Assembly: GCF_001263205.1 (NCBI RefSeq)
Contig: NZ_CP012333.1
Location: 10,211,501-10,275,500 of the forward strand
Direction of reading: 5' to 3'
Origin: Labilithrix luteola
GTDB lineage: Bacteria; Myxococcota_A; Polyangia; Polyangiales; Polyangiaceae
DNA: 64,000 bases
Numbering within the stretch: position 1 is the stretch's first letter; every line of letters begins with the position of its first letter. This document shows positions 34,009 through 42,967 of the stretch, one piece after another. The notes under the pieces were generated by a model, which had not been told where the DNA came from, searched no databases, and was given only the letters and a program-made list of their open reading frames with translations. Position numbers and translations under genes: made by a program.

Positions 34009-34836
34009 TCACGACTGGGGTAGTGCGCGTAGATCGAGCGAAATATCCGCGGTGTCAGCCACCTTGGTTCCGAGAAGATTGAACGCCCCCTTGGCGATCT
34101 TGCCGAAGCCGTCGCGCGGCTTCACATCGTGCTCACCAAGCACGACACGGAGCGGCTTCTTGGTCTTGACGAGCACGGCCTTGGGCTTGTCGGCCGGCGC
34201 ACCAGGCGCGTAGACGAACTTCGCCTCGACCTCGGCGTCGCGATCGACCTTGTGGCCGTGGACGAGGAGCTCACCGTGCGTGGTCATCGTGACGGTACGC
34301 ACCTCGTCGGTGCCATCCTTGGTGACCGGCACCTTCGTCAGGTCGCTCGCGCTCACGTTGTCGATGGTGCGGATCGCGTAGACGGCAAACTGGTTCGCCT
34401 TCTTCACGTCGTCGGGGAGCTTGCCCTCTTCACCGTCGGCCACTTCGAGCCACGTGCGCGCATGGGCCGTCTGCGTCTTGTCCTTCGCAGCGTCGTCGAA
34501 GGTCTTCGTCACGAGCGACGCGAGGTCCACCTTCACTTCGCCGCGCGTGTTCGCGAGGTTCGTGAGGTCGATGTCGAGTGCGCCCAGCGCCGCGTCGGTC
34601 GCCGCCTTGATGTGCTCCTTCGGAGCCGGCATGTCGATCGACGACGTGCTCTTGGGATCGATCGTGAACTTCAGCGCCGCCGCCGGCTTGGGCGCGGTGG
34701 AAGGCGCGAGCGAGCTCGCGGCGGGCGCGAGATCGGTCTTCGCTTTCTCTTGGCAACCGAGTGCACCGAGCGCGACGAGCACGACCATGCCAACGCCTCG
34801 GCGTGCCCAGTGTCGGGCCACACTGGAATCCATCAT
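34009..34836 (-). CDS. YceI-like lipoprotein
   Basis: 275 residues with lipobox LGALGCQEK and a Pro/Ala linker. The C-terminal 210 residues resemble the YceI lipocalin-like domain: LKFTIDPKSTSSIDMPAPKEHIKA, IDLTNLANTRGEVKVDLASL, VTMTTHGELLVHGHKVDRDAEVEAKF. YceI proteins bind isoprenoid or lipid ligands. It is upstream of the MNIO cassette on the same strand, 151 bp from the precursor gene, so it may belong to the same locus but need not share its function. Confidence 0.78.
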   Translation of the reverse strand: MMDSSVARHWARRGVGMVVLVALGALGCQEKAKTDLAPAASSLAPSTAPKPAAALKFTIDPKSTSSIDMPAPKEHIKAATDAALGALDIDLTNLANTRGEVKVDLASLVTKTFDDAAKDKTQTAHARTWLEVADGEEGKLPDDVKKANQFAVYAIRTIDNVSASDLTKVPVTKDGTDEVRTVTMTTHGELLVHGHKVDRDAEVEAKFVYAPGAPADKPKAVLVKTKKPLRVVLGEHDVKPRDGFGKIAKGAFNLLGTKVADTADISLDLRALPQS

Positions 34837-34901
34837 TCCGCGTCCTTTTTCGTGGCTTCCGCCAACCCGTTCGAGCGGGCCGAACCGGCCAGCCGCTCAC
34901 T

Positions 34902-36146
34902 CTACGCGCCAGCCTCGGAAGCGGTTTCGCTTTTCTTCGAAAGATTTCGGAGCCGCATGGAAAGTGCGGGAGGAGCGACCAAGGTGGTCACGAAGACGGC
35001 GATCACGAGCGCCGAGTAGATGCCCGGAGAAAACAGAGGATTTCCGTCCACGACGAGCCGCGCTCCTGCGTCGGCGAAGATGAGGCCTACCTCGCCGCGC
35101 GGCGTCATCCCGAGACCCACGGTCAGGCGGTCGATGCGCTCGCCGGGAGCGCTGCGCACGCCGAGGCCACAGGCAAGCTTGCCGATCACGGCCACGACGA
35201 CGAGCACGATGGCGAGGAGGAGCGACGTCATGTCGAAGCCCGAGAACTTCACGTTCATCCCGGTGCGCACGAAGAACACCGGCGCGAACACCGCGACGAT
35301 CGGCGAGACGAACTCCTCGACCTTGTGGACGCCGTTCTCCCCGAACGGACGCAAACGAACCTCGTCGAGCAAGAGGCCCGCCGCATACGCGCCGACGATA
35401 GCGGCGAGCCCAGCCCTCTCGCTGGCCCCTCCGAGGAGCAGACACACGGCGACCGAAACCGGCCCGAGGACTTGAGGGCTGCAAAACTTCGCCGCGAATC
35501 GATACACGCCGCGCGTGACCCAGAGGCCGATCGCGAGCGCACCGATGACGAACCCCACCGCCGTGCCCGTGATGCGCCCGATCGTCCACGCATCCGGAGC
35601 GCCACTCACAGCCACGGCGGAGACGATCGCGAGGACCACGAGACCGAGAACGTCGTCGATGACTGCCGCGCCGAGAATGACGTGAGCCTCCGGACGGCCG
35701 AGCGCGCCCGCGTCCTTGAGGACGCTCGCCGTGATGCCTACGCTGGTCGCGCAGAGCGTCGCGCCGATGAAGAGGTGCGCGGCCATCGGAGCCGACGGCA
35801 AGATCAGCATGCTCGCACCGACACCGAGCACGCTCGGTACGATCACACCGATGATGGCGACGACGCCCGCACGCGGCGCGACCTTCGTCATTTGCGCGAC
35901 ACTGGATTCGAGCCCAACCTGGAAGAGCAGGAGCATCACGCCAAGCTCGGCCGCGAATTGAATGGCCGGCCCGCTCGCTTCCGCCATGAGCGCGGGAAGC
36001 GGCAAATTGCCGAGAATCATGCCCGCGATGAGCTCACCGAGCACAGCCGGTTGGCGAAGTCGGACCGCCGCCTCTCCGCCCAACTTCGCGACGAGGATGA
36101 CGACGGCGAGCGTGAGCCACGTCATCGCCGAGAGGCCGTGTTCCAT
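34902..36146 (-). CDS. CPA2-family cation:proton antiporter
   Basis: 414 residues with about 12 hydrophobic segments. Features of the KefB/NhaA-related CPA2 family: LRQPAVLGELIAGMILG, FAAELGVMLLLFQVGLES, and IGATLCATSVGITASVLKDAGALGRPEAHVILGAAVIDDVLGL with the Asp pair of the transport site. There is no C-terminal TrkA-N domain, so it is a short-form K+/H+ or Na+/H+ antiporter. It is probably monocistronic, divergent from the SEC-C gene. Confidence 0.92.
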   Translation of the reverse strand: MEHGLSAMTWLTLAVVILVAKLGGEAAVRLRQPAVLGELIAGMILGNLPLPALMAEASGPAIQFAAELGVMLLLFQVGLESSVAQMTKVAPRAGVVAIIGVIVPSVLGVGASMLILPSAPMAAHLFIGATLCATSVGITASVLKDAGALGRPEAHVILGAAVIDDVLGLVVLAIVSAVAVSGAPDAWTIGRITGTAVGFVIGALAIGLWVTRGVYRFAAKFCSPQVLGPVSVAVCLLLGGASERAGLAAIVGAYAAGLLLDEVRLRPFGENGVHKVEEFVSPIVAVFAPVFFVRTGMNVKFSGFDMTSLLLAIVLVVVAVIGKLACGLGVRSAPGERIDRLTVGLGMTPRGEVGLIFADAGARLVVDGNPLFSPGIYSALVIAVFVTTLVAPPALSMRLRNLSKKSETASEAGA

Positions 36147-36211
36147 GGCCTTCTTCTAACGAGTTCACCACCGAAAGGCGACCGCATAGCGCCGAGGCGC
36201 TTCGCGCAGAT

Positions 36212-37090
36212 ATGCCGAGGTCCTACAATGGTGTCGCGATGCTCAACGTCGTCGACGCACTCACGACCGCCCGCATCTGTCCGTGCGATTGTCATGCGGA
36301 GCTGCCGCTGGACGAGCGCGTGAAGGGCATCGCTGCGGTCTACACGCTCGACGACGCGCTCCGCGGTTGGGGCTACACGCCGCTCTACGACGTGCACGGT
36401 GACCGAATCTGGCGCCGTACCCAGGAGGAGAACCCGCCCGAGTATCGAGGTGTCGCGGTTCGCTTCGGCGAGTGCATCTACCGGCGGTTGCTCGGCAGCA
36501 TGATCCACGAGTGCATCCACGCCGTCTGCGGTGACGTCACCAAGCCGAACTACGGTGTGCTCTTCGGCCTGCCTTACGGCGTGCCCGTCGACGTCCCCGA
36601 GAACGACGAAGAAGCCTACCTCGCCGAATTCAACGCTTCCGAGGCGCGTGCCTGGGCCGGCGTGTGGATCGTCTCCCGTCACCTGTTCGGGCTCGACTGG
36701 GATCTCCGAACCGCGCGCGACATCGGAACGTATTGCTTCGTGGGTGGCAATGCGCTCGTGCCGGTGCCGAAGGGCTTCCGACCGGTGGCGCACATCGATC
36801 GCCAGCACCACGCCGAGCGCTACTATGCACGCGGGCGGAAGCTCGAAGACGCCGCGCGGACGTGGTTCGAGACGAACCTCGACGACGTCGCCTCGCGCAT
36901 CCGTTCGGCGGCCGTGATCGGCGAGAAGAAGCGTCCTCGAAAGTATCCGAGCTCCGACTCCGTGGCCTCGTCCTCGCCGAAGAAGATCGGCCGCAACGAG
37001 CCATGCGTGTGCGGGAGCGGAGACAAGTTCAAAGACTGCTGCTCCTCGCGAGAGTCGCTGTCTTGGTTCTTGCCCGCGAACGCTCGGTAG
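36212..37090 (+). CDS. Protein with HExxH motif and C-terminal SEC-C zinc motif
   Basis: 292 residues, or 283 from ATG 36239. The C terminus is a SEC-C domain (IGRNEPCVCGSGDKFKDCC), a zinc-binding module. Near residue 97 is MIHECIHAVCGD, an HExxH pattern typical of zinc metallopeptidases. CPCDC near the N terminus is another possible metal site. No named protease family is recognised, so catalysis is only a guess. The 3' end overlaps the convergent MocR gene by 62 bp, an unusually long coding overlap. Confidence 0.7.
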   Translation: MPRSYNGVAMLNVVDALTTARICPCDCHAELPLDERVKGIAAVYTLDDALRGWGYTPLYDVHGDRIWRRTQEENPPEYRGVAVRFGECIYRRLLGSMIHECIHAVCGDVTKPNYGVLFGLPYGVPVDVPENDEEAYLAEFNASEARAWAGVWIVSRHLFGLDWDLRTARDIGTYCFVGGNALVPVPKGFRPVAHIDRQHHAERYYARGRKLEDAARTWFETNLDDVASRIRSAAVIGEKKRPRKYPSSDSVASSSPKKIGRNEPCVCGSGDKFKDCCSSRESLSWFLPANAR

Positions 37091-38621
37091 CGCGCGAGGG
37101 TAGCGCGTTCACCATGCGGCGCACGGCTTCGCGTGCTTCCCGTTCGTCGTGCTGGGCGAAGCCGACGCGCAGGAACGGGCGCGGCTTGCCATCGAAGGCA
37201 AAGCGCTTCGCGCCCTGCAAGATCAGCCCGAGCTCGAGGGCTCGTTCGCTCCACGCATCGACCGAAACATCGCTCGCCACCTTCGCCCAGATGGCCGTTC
37301 CGCCACTCGGCAGCTCGAAGGAGAGCACCGAGCCGAGATGCCGTTCGAGCAAGCTTGCCACGTAGGCTCGCCGCTCTCCGTAGATGCGCTTGGTTCGGCG
37401 GATGTGCCGCTGGATCTCGCCTTCTTCCAGGAGGTCGGCGATGGCGCGTTCGAGGAGTCGATCACCTTGACGGTCGGTCGTTCTCCGAATGGACGCCAGG
37501 CGGGCAACGAGCGGCTCCGCGGCCACCAGGAAGCCGGTCCGCAGTCCCGGCGCGAGCACCTTCGACAAAGTACCGACGTAGATGACCACACCATTCGCAT
37601 CGGCACTCGCCAGCGGCAACACGGGCCGACCTTCGTAGTGGAACTCGTGGTCGTAATCGTCTTCCAACACGAACAGCCGGTGCGCCCTCGCGAGCTCGAG
37701 GAGCCGAAGACGGCGCGCCGGGGCAAGCGTGACCGTCGTCGGGTACTGGTGATGAGGCGTGACGTACACGCCACGCAACCGGCGCTCGCTCGCGAGCCGC
37801 GCCAGCGCATCGACGTCGATCCCTCGAGCATCCACGGGCACGGGAACGATCGTCGCCCCCGCAGCTCGTAACGCGGACCATGCGGGCCGGTAACCGAGCG
37901 CCTCCACGGCAATGACGTCGCCCGGAGAAACGAGCGTACGCGCCACGAGATGGACGGCCATCTGGCTGCCACGGGTGACGAGCACGTTCTCCTCGCGCGC
38001 AGGAACCCCTCGCGTTGCCGCCACCATACCGGCGAGAGCCTGACGCAGCTCGCCGAGACCTTCGGGCTCGCCATACGAGAGCACGTCGAGGGGCTGGCGC
38101 GCGAGGACACGTCGCATCGCGCGCGCCAGAGCAGCCGCGGGGACGAGCCGTACGTCGGGGATGCCTCCTCCGAGAGACATCGAAGGCCCTTCGGCATGGC
38201 TGGTCCGCGGCGGAAGCTGCGCGCTCTGAGCGTGGGAGTCGTCGAGTCGGTCCTCCGGCGTCTGCGGAGGAATGTCGAAGCCCAGCGTCGTGATGCTCGT
38301 TCGCGTTGCGGTCGCGACCCGCTCGGCTCTGCGCTTGCCGTCGAAACGCCTGGGCGCAACGTCGGGGATCTCCTTCGAGACGAAGGTTCCTCGCGCCTCC
38401 TGCGTCTCGATCCACCCCTCGGCCTCCAGCTCCCGATACGCCGCGAGCACCGTGTTTCGATGCACACCGATCTGGTCGGCGAGCGTGCGACTCCCGGGAA
38501 GCGCATCGCCGGCTCGAAGGCGCCCGCGACGGACCTCGTCGGAGATGGCGCGTGCGATCCGCAAGAAGGCAGGCCCTTTGCTCGCGTCACCGATGTCGAT
38601 CGTCACGGTCCAGGTGCGCAT
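37029..38621 (-). CDS. MocR/PdxR-type regulator (GntR HTH fused to aminotransferase domain)
   Basis: 530 residues. N-terminal GntR winged HTH (LRAGDALPGSRTLADQIGVHRNTVLAAYRELEAEG) and a fold-type I aminotransferase domain from about 150, with VEALGYRPAWSALRAAGA and the PLP-Lys region IYVGTLSKVLAPGLRTGF. MocR proteins respond to PLP or amino-compounds. It is divergent from the PPOX-GNAT fusion gene with a GTCCA-ATC-TGGAC dyad between them, so it likely controls that gene. Confidence 0.92.
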   Translation of the reverse strand: MRTWTVTIDIGDASKGPAFLRIARAISDEVRRGRLRAGDALPGSRTLADQIGVHRNTVLAAYRELEAEGWIETQEARGTFVSKEIPDVAPRRFDGKRRAERVATATRTSITTLGFDIPPQTPEDRLDDSHAQSAQLPPRTSHAEGPSMSLGGGIPDVRLVPAAALARAMRRVLARQPLDVLSYGEPEGLGELRQALAGMVAATRGVPAREENVLVTRGSQMAVHLVARTLVSPGDVIAVEALGYRPAWSALRAAGATIVPVPVDARGIDVDALARLASERRLRGVYVTPHHQYPTTVTLAPARRLRLLELARAHRLFVLEDDYDHEFHYEGRPVLPLASADANGVVIYVGTLSKVLAPGLRTGFLVAAEPLVARLASIRRTTDRQGDRLLERAIADLLEEGEIQRHIRRTKRIYGERRAYVASLLERHLGSVLSFELPSGGTAIWAKVASDVSVDAWSERALELGLILQGAKRFAFDGKPRPFLRVGFAQHDEREAREAVRRMVNALPSRATERSRARTKTATLARSSSL

Positions 38622-38641
38622 CCACCTGGTCTAGCACAAAT

Positions 38642-38654
38642 GTCCAATCTGGAC
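38642..38654. promoter_or_regulatory. Dyad GTCCA-ATC-TGGAC in the MocR/PPOX-GNAT intergenic region
   Basis: A perfect 5-3-5 inverted repeat lies 20 bp from the MocR start and 22 bp from the divergent GTG start. It is a candidate MocR operator, by position. Confidence 0.45.
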
Positions 38655-38676
38655 CTTCTCGAGGTACCACCCAGGC

Positions 38677-39753
38677 GTGAGACTCCGGTGCATGCGAAGG
38701 GCGATTTTCGCGGGTTCGAGCGCCGAGGGCCGAGCTCTTCTGGCGCGCGCACGCGCCATCCATCTGGCTATGGTCTCCGAAGCTGGGCTGCCCATTCTGC
38801 GAACGGTCAATGCCGTGGTGCTGGACGACGCCATCGCATTCCACGGAGCGCCGGCGGGCGAGAAGATGGAAGGCCTCGATAGGCCGGTCGTGGTCTCGGC
38901 CGAGGAGACGGTCGCCACGATCCCGAGCTGGTTTCTCGATCCCGAGCGGGCGTGCCCCGCAACGACGCTCTACGTCAGCGCGCAGGTCCACGGAACGTTG
39001 CGCGAGGTCACCGACCCGGCTCGCAAAGCACGCGTGCTCCAAGCGCTCATGGAGAAGTATCAACCCGAAGGCGGCCACCGTCCGATCGACGCCGAACACC
39101 CGCTCTACGCCAAGGCGGTGCGAGGGCTCCTCGTCGCCGAGGTATCGCTCGAGAACGTCGACTACAAGGAGAAGCTCGGACAGAACCGCACGGAGGCTGA
39201 CCGCCTGACCATCCTCGAGAAGCTTTGGCAGCGTGGCGAGGATGGCGACGTACGAGCCATCACGCGCGTCGTCTCCCGTTTTCCCGAGCTCCCCCGCCCT
39301 GCCTTCCTACGCTGCGCGATTCCGGGCATCCGGCTGCAGTGCTGGGTCGACGAGGTCGAGCTCGTGGAGGCGCGCGCGCTGCTCGAGGACGCCTATTGGC
39401 TGCAGGACATACCGGCCCAGGACCACGTCACGGCGATGGCGCGATCGCCGGTCCGTGTGGGGGCACGCGACACCTCCGGCAAGCTCGTCGCGTTCGCGCG
39501 AGCGCTCTCCGACGAACGCCGCGTGGCGTGGATCTTCGACGTCGTCGTCGACGCGAGCCTGCGCAAAACCGGCGTCGGCTCGGCCATCATGGAGCTTCTG
39601 CTCGACCATCCCGCCGTCCGTCGCGCGCGACGTGTTCGGCTTGCGACGCGTGACGCGATGGAATTCTACCGGCGCAAAGGCTTCTGCGAGCTCGCCGAAG
39701 CTCCACGCCCGGGAGCATGGAGTTCGGTGGAGATGGTGCGCACGAACGCCTAG
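38677..39753 (+). CDS. Pyridoxamine 5'-phosphate oxidase-like protein fused to GNAT acetyltransferase
   Basis: 358 residues. Residues 1-180 resemble the FMN-binding split barrel of NimA/PPOX-like proteins (GLPILRTVNAVVLDDAIAFHGAPAGEKMEGL...VSAEETVATIPSW). Residues about 205-358 are a GNAT acetyltransferase, with WIFDVVVDASLRKTGVGSAIMELLLDHP as the acetyl-CoA site. The pairing in one chain is unusual and suggests detoxification or modification of a small molecule. GTG 38677 or ATG 38692 may be the start. The stop codon lies within the left terminal repeat of the element at 39750. Confidence 0.82.
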   Translation: MRLRCMRRAIFAGSSAEGRALLARARAIHLAMVSEAGLPILRTVNAVVLDDAIAFHGAPAGEKMEGLDRPVVVSAEETVATIPSWFLDPERACPATTLYVSAQVHGTLREVTDPARKARVLQALMEKYQPEGGHRPIDAEHPLYAKAVRGLLVAEVSLENVDYKEKLGQNRTEADRLTILEKLWQRGEDGDVRAITRVVSRFPELPRPAFLRCAIPGIRLQCWVDEVELVEARALLEDAYWLQDIPAQDHVTAMARSPVRVGARDTSGKLVAFARALSDERRVAWIFDVVVDASLRKTGVGSAIMELLLDHPAVRRARRVRLATRDAMEFYRRKGFCELAEAPRPGAWSSVEMVRTNA

Positions 39754-39919
39754 AGCACCGAACAGTTTGCGGACCGAGTATTTTCGCCGAGTTCCGAGCA
39801 GCGCGAGGCGCTCCGACGATAACTGCTCCTGCCAATTCGAGGAGGAGCAACGAAGCGCTGCGAAGGAAATCGGCGCAAAGAGCGGACGAGACCGCGGAGC
39901 AAACTGTTCGGTGCTCTAG
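39750..39919. repeat. 170-bp inverted-repeat element (MITE-like) with CTAG ends
   Basis: The two ends are perfect 21-bp inverted repeats: CTAGAGCACCGAACAG... at 39750-39770, with the reverse complement at 39899-39919. Inner parts are also partly complementary (TTTTCGCCGAGTTCC against GGAAATCGGCGCAAAG), and a small central hairpin (TGCTCCT...AGGAGCA) sits in the middle. The whole element could fold into one long hairpin. Terminal CTAG would fit a 4-bp target duplication. It overlaps the PPOX-GNAT stop and could also act as a terminator. No transposase is present. Confidence 0.75.
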
Positions 39920-39950
39920 CCGTCGACCGAGGCGCGAGCCGACGTGCGTG

Positions 39951-40997
39951 TCAGAAGCTCGTGTGGAATCCGAGACCGGCCGTGCCGTTGCCGAGGATCG
40001 GAACGACCATGGGCTTGTTCGCCTGTCCCGTGGTCTTCGACGAGCCCTGCGACGTCAGAATGAGCGTGACGCCGACGCCGATGAGGACGATGCCGCCGGC
40101 TCCCGAGACAATGGCCACGAGTTGGTTCGAGTTCGCCGCGCTCTTGTGGGAGTCGCGCGAGTCGATGATGGCCTTCTTGTTCGGATCGCCGTCGGGTACG
40201 GCGGTCATCTGCGCGAGCTGACCATCCTGCTCCTTGCGCTTGTCGTCTTCGCGCAGGGCGAGAAGCTCGAGACCGATGGCCACGGCGCCCGCGACGATGC
40301 CGGCGCCGCCGAGGATGAAGCCGACGTTGCGCTGGGTGCTGCTGCTGCCCTTGTCCGCCGCGAGGGCGTCACCGCCGACCACGGTGCCCGCCACCGGCGT
40401 CGCCTTCTCTTCGGGTTCATCGTCGAGCTTCGGAAGCTCGAACGGCGTCACACGAGCCGCCGACGCGATGTCGACGGAGCCTTTCCACGTCTTCTTGCCC
40501 TTCGCGCTCACCTCGATGGCGTGCGAGCCGGGATCGACGGGCACGTCTTTGCCGATGGTCGCGGTCGGGACGACGGTGCCGTCGCGGAGGATCGTGAGGG
40601 TGCTCGCAGCGTCCTTCGTCGTGATGCGAAGTTTCGGAAGCAGCGGCTCGAGACGCGACGCCTCGCTGCGGGCGCGCTCGGCACGTTCACGCTGGCCACG
40701 CTGATCAGCGAGGCCCGCTGCCGTTCGATACCAGCCCCAGGCCGTCGCGAGCTTCCCTTGCTTTTCGTTGCAGAGTGCAAGATTAATCTCGGTACCCGGG
40801 GACGCGTCCGCTTCGTTACTCCCGAAGAACGCTTCGCAGGCCGCCTTGTAGTCCTCACGCTTGAGAGCAGCCATGCCCTCCTCGAAGAGGTTCTCGGCGG
40901 TCGACGTGTCGCCTGCGTAGGCGAGCCCCGGTGCTCCGACGGACAAGACAAGAGCCGCGAGGGCGGCGTGGCGCGAGAAGGACGTGCGTCGCATCAC
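39951..40997 (-). CDS. Exported TPR protein with PEGA-like and C-terminal membrane segments
   Basis: 348 residues, signal peptide ending GLAYAG. An N-terminal TPR-like region (ENLFEEGMAALKREDYKAACEAFFGS) and a PEGA-like beta domain (LTILRDGTVVPTATIGKDVPVDPGSHAIEVSAKGKK) are followed by two hydrophobic helices (VGFILGGAGIVAGAVAIGLELL and LVAIVSGAGGIVLIGVGVTLIL). This layout is frequent in Myxococcota surface/envelope proteins, function unknown. It is 118 bp downstream of the kinase gene at 41116 on the same strand. Confidence 0.8.
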   Translation of the reverse strand: MMRRTSFSRHAALAALVLSVGAPGLAYAGDTSTAENLFEEGMAALKREDYKAACEAFFGSNEADASPGTEINLALCNEKQGKLATAWGWYRTAAGLADQRGQRERAERARSEASRLEPLLPKLRITTKDAASTLTILRDGTVVPTATIGKDVPVDPGSHAIEVSAKGKKTWKGSVDIASAARVTPFELPKLDDEPEEKATPVAGTVVGGDALAADKGSSSTQRNVGFILGGAGIVAGAVAIGLELLALREDDKRKEQDGQLAQMTAVPDGDPNKKAIIDSRDSHKSAANSNQLVAIVSGAGGIVLIGVGVTLILTSQGSSKTTGQANKPMVVPILGNGTAGLGFHTSF

Positions 40998-41115
40998 GAC
41001 GATCTATACACCAACCCTCAACGTCCCGTCGCGCAACGCGAGGTCACGAACGTGCTTCGTGAGGGGCGCGTCGGACGTGGTCGTCGCCGGGTCGCCGGGT
41101 CGCCGCCCCGCTCCC

Positions 41116-42747
41116 TCAGCGACTCGTCTCCGCGCCGCCCGCCGCTGGCTTCGACGTCGAGGCCTTCGGCTTCGCCGTCTCGGCGGGCTTGGCCGTTTCG
41201 GCCGCCTTCGGTTCCACCTTCGCGACGGGGTCCTTCGGCCTCGTTACCGAGGTGGCCTTCGAGTTCTGTCCCACCGGCGCGGTGACCGCGACGACGGGCG
41301 CCGACGATGCCGCTGGAGCCGCAGAAACCGCTGCGCTGGCCGGTGCAACGACGACGTTCTCCGCCGGCGGAGGAACCGGCGTCGTCGCGAGAACCGACGG
41401 AAGCGAGCTCGCCGAGGGCGCCCCGGACGAGGCCGTCGTCGAGGAATCGTGGGAGTCGTGGTTGCGACGAAGCGCAACGCCCACCAGCCCGAGACCGACC
41501 ACCACCAGCACCCCACACACCGCAATCGCCCCGACGAAAACCGTACGCGACTTCGAGCCGGCCGACGTCGTCTGCCACGACTGGCTGAGCGCACTGTTCG
41601 TCTGGTTCGGTTGCGGTGTGATCGCGCCGATCGGGACCGTGCCCTTGACGACGGGAATGTTCACGGCCGAGCCCGTGCTCGAACCGACGGGCGCTCCGTA
41701 CGGCACGTGCGCCTGATGCGCGCCCGTGCCCTGAGATGCGTGCTGCTGGGCATGCGCTTGGGCATGCGCTTGGGCCTGCGCGACGTGCGCCATCGCCGAC
41801 GATGCGGCCCCCGGATCCATCATCTTCGTGCGGTTCGGACCGAACGGGAAATTTCCCCCCGTCATGGCGCCGGACACGAAGGGCATGAGAGACGCGGTGA
41901 GCTCGGTGACGCTCGAATACCGGTTCTCGAGGCGGCGCTGCAGGCAGCGCATCACGATGGCTTCGAGCTCGGGGGGGACATCGGGCGCGCGGACGCGAAC
42001 GGCGGTCGGCTCGGTCTCGAGAATCGCTGCGAAGAGCTCGCCGAGGCTATCTCCCATGAATGGGAGCGTTCCCGTGAGGAGCTCGTACATGATGACGCCG
42101 AGCGCCCAGATGTCCGCGCGAACGTCGACGCTCTTCGAGCTTCGCAGCTGTTCGGGCGACATGTAGAGCGGCGACCCGAGCATCGCCTTCGTGGACGTCA
42201 ATGCGCCCGGCGCTTGCCCGAGTGTCGACGACGACTTGGAGATGCCGAAGTCCAGCACCTTGACCACGCTCGTCCCGTCGTCACGGCGCGCGAGGAACAG
42301 GTTCGACGGCTTGAGGTCGCGATGGATGATGCCCTTCTCGTGGGCGAGCCTCACGCCCTCGAGCGCCTGCATCATGTAGCCCACGACTTCGGGGGCGGGC
42401 AGCTTGCGCTTTCGCTCGAGCACCTGCGCGAGGTCTTCACCCTCGAGCAGCTCGAGAATCATGTACGCGTAGCCCTTCTCCTCGCCGACGTCCTCGACGC
42501 GAACGACGTGCTCGCTCCGGATCTTCGCCGCCGCGCGTCCTTCGTTTTTGAAGCGCGCGGTCGCCTCCACGTTCGTGGTGTCGGCGAGCATCACCTTGAT
42601 GGCGACGACGCTTTCGAGCTCGCGATGGCGGGCCGCGAACACGGCGCCCATGCCTCCCTGCCCGATGAGACGTTCCACCACGAACTTGCCGGCGACGAGG
42701 TCACCGACGTTGGGCATTTGAGTGGAGGTGGAGCCTGCGCCTGTCAT
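41116..42747 (-). CDS. Membrane-anchored Ser/Thr protein kinase (PknB-type)
   Basis: 543 residues. Kinase domain about 20-290: glycine-rich GQGGMGAVF, Lys in VVAIKVML, HRDLKPSN, DFG (LDFGISKS) and SPEQ. A His/Ala/Gln linker (AQAHAQAHAQQH) precedes one transmembrane helix (VGAIAVCGVLVVVGLGLVGVAL) and an Ala/Pro/Lys-rich extracytoplasmic tail. No PEGA or PASTA repeats are apparent. The start at 42747 gives a short N terminus. It lies downstream of the 42968 substrate-binding lipoprotein on the same strand, with a terminator between them. Confidence 0.9.
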   Translation of the reverse strand: MTGAGSTSTQMPNVGDLVAGKFVVERLIGQGGMGAVFAARHRELESVVAIKVMLADTTNVEATARFKNEGRAAAKIRSEHVVRVEDVGEEKGYAYMILELLEGEDLAQVLERKRKLPAPEVVGYMMQALEGVRLAHEKGIIHRDLKPSNLFLARRDDGTSVVKVLDFGISKSSSTLGQAPGALTSTKAMLGSPLYMSPEQLRSSKSVDVRADIWALGVIMYELLTGTLPFMGDSLGELFAAILETEPTAVRVRAPDVPPELEAIVMRCLQRRLENRYSSVTELTASLMPFVSGAMTGGNFPFGPNRTKMMDPGAASSAMAHVAQAQAHAQAHAQQHASQGTGAHQAHVPYGAPVGSSTGSAVNIPVVKGTVPIGAITPQPNQTNSALSQSWQTTSAGSKSRTVFVGAIAVCGVLVVVGLGLVGVALRRNHDSHDSSTTASSGAPSASSLPSVLATTPVPPPAENVVVAPASAAVSAAPAASSAPVVAVTAPVGQNSKATSVTRPKDPVAKVEPKAAETAKPAETAKPKASTSKPAAGGAETSR

Positions 42748-42854
42748 CCCAGTTGAGGAGTCTAGGCGGCCCGCCCCTGCGCTACAAGAGACCCCCTTCA
42801 AACGGGGGACAATCGGGAGCCGGGGAACGCCTCGAGGTCCTCGGCACCAAAGGC

Positions 42855-42897
42855 GAGACAAAAGAAAACCGGCGGCCGACACGTAGTCAGCCGCCGG
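42855..42897 (-). terminator. Rho-independent terminator after the SBP gene
   Basis: The stem CCGGCGGC (42869-42876) pairs with GCCGCCGG (42890-42897). On the minus strand it is followed by TTTTCTTTTG. It lies 71 bp past the stop of the 42968 gene. Confidence 0.8.
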
Positions 42898-42967
42898 AGT
42901 ACGCTACTGCCCGACACGCGAGACCCGAGACGCCCCGAAACCTCCCCGCGTCAGACCGTCCGTTGGG

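Noticed and set aside
42785..42810. CCCCC/GGGGG hairpin upstream of the 41116 kinase, similar to the LuxR dyad
   Set aside because: Arms are only 5 bp with a 7-bp spacer, and the similarity to the 1695 dyad is just G/C runs.
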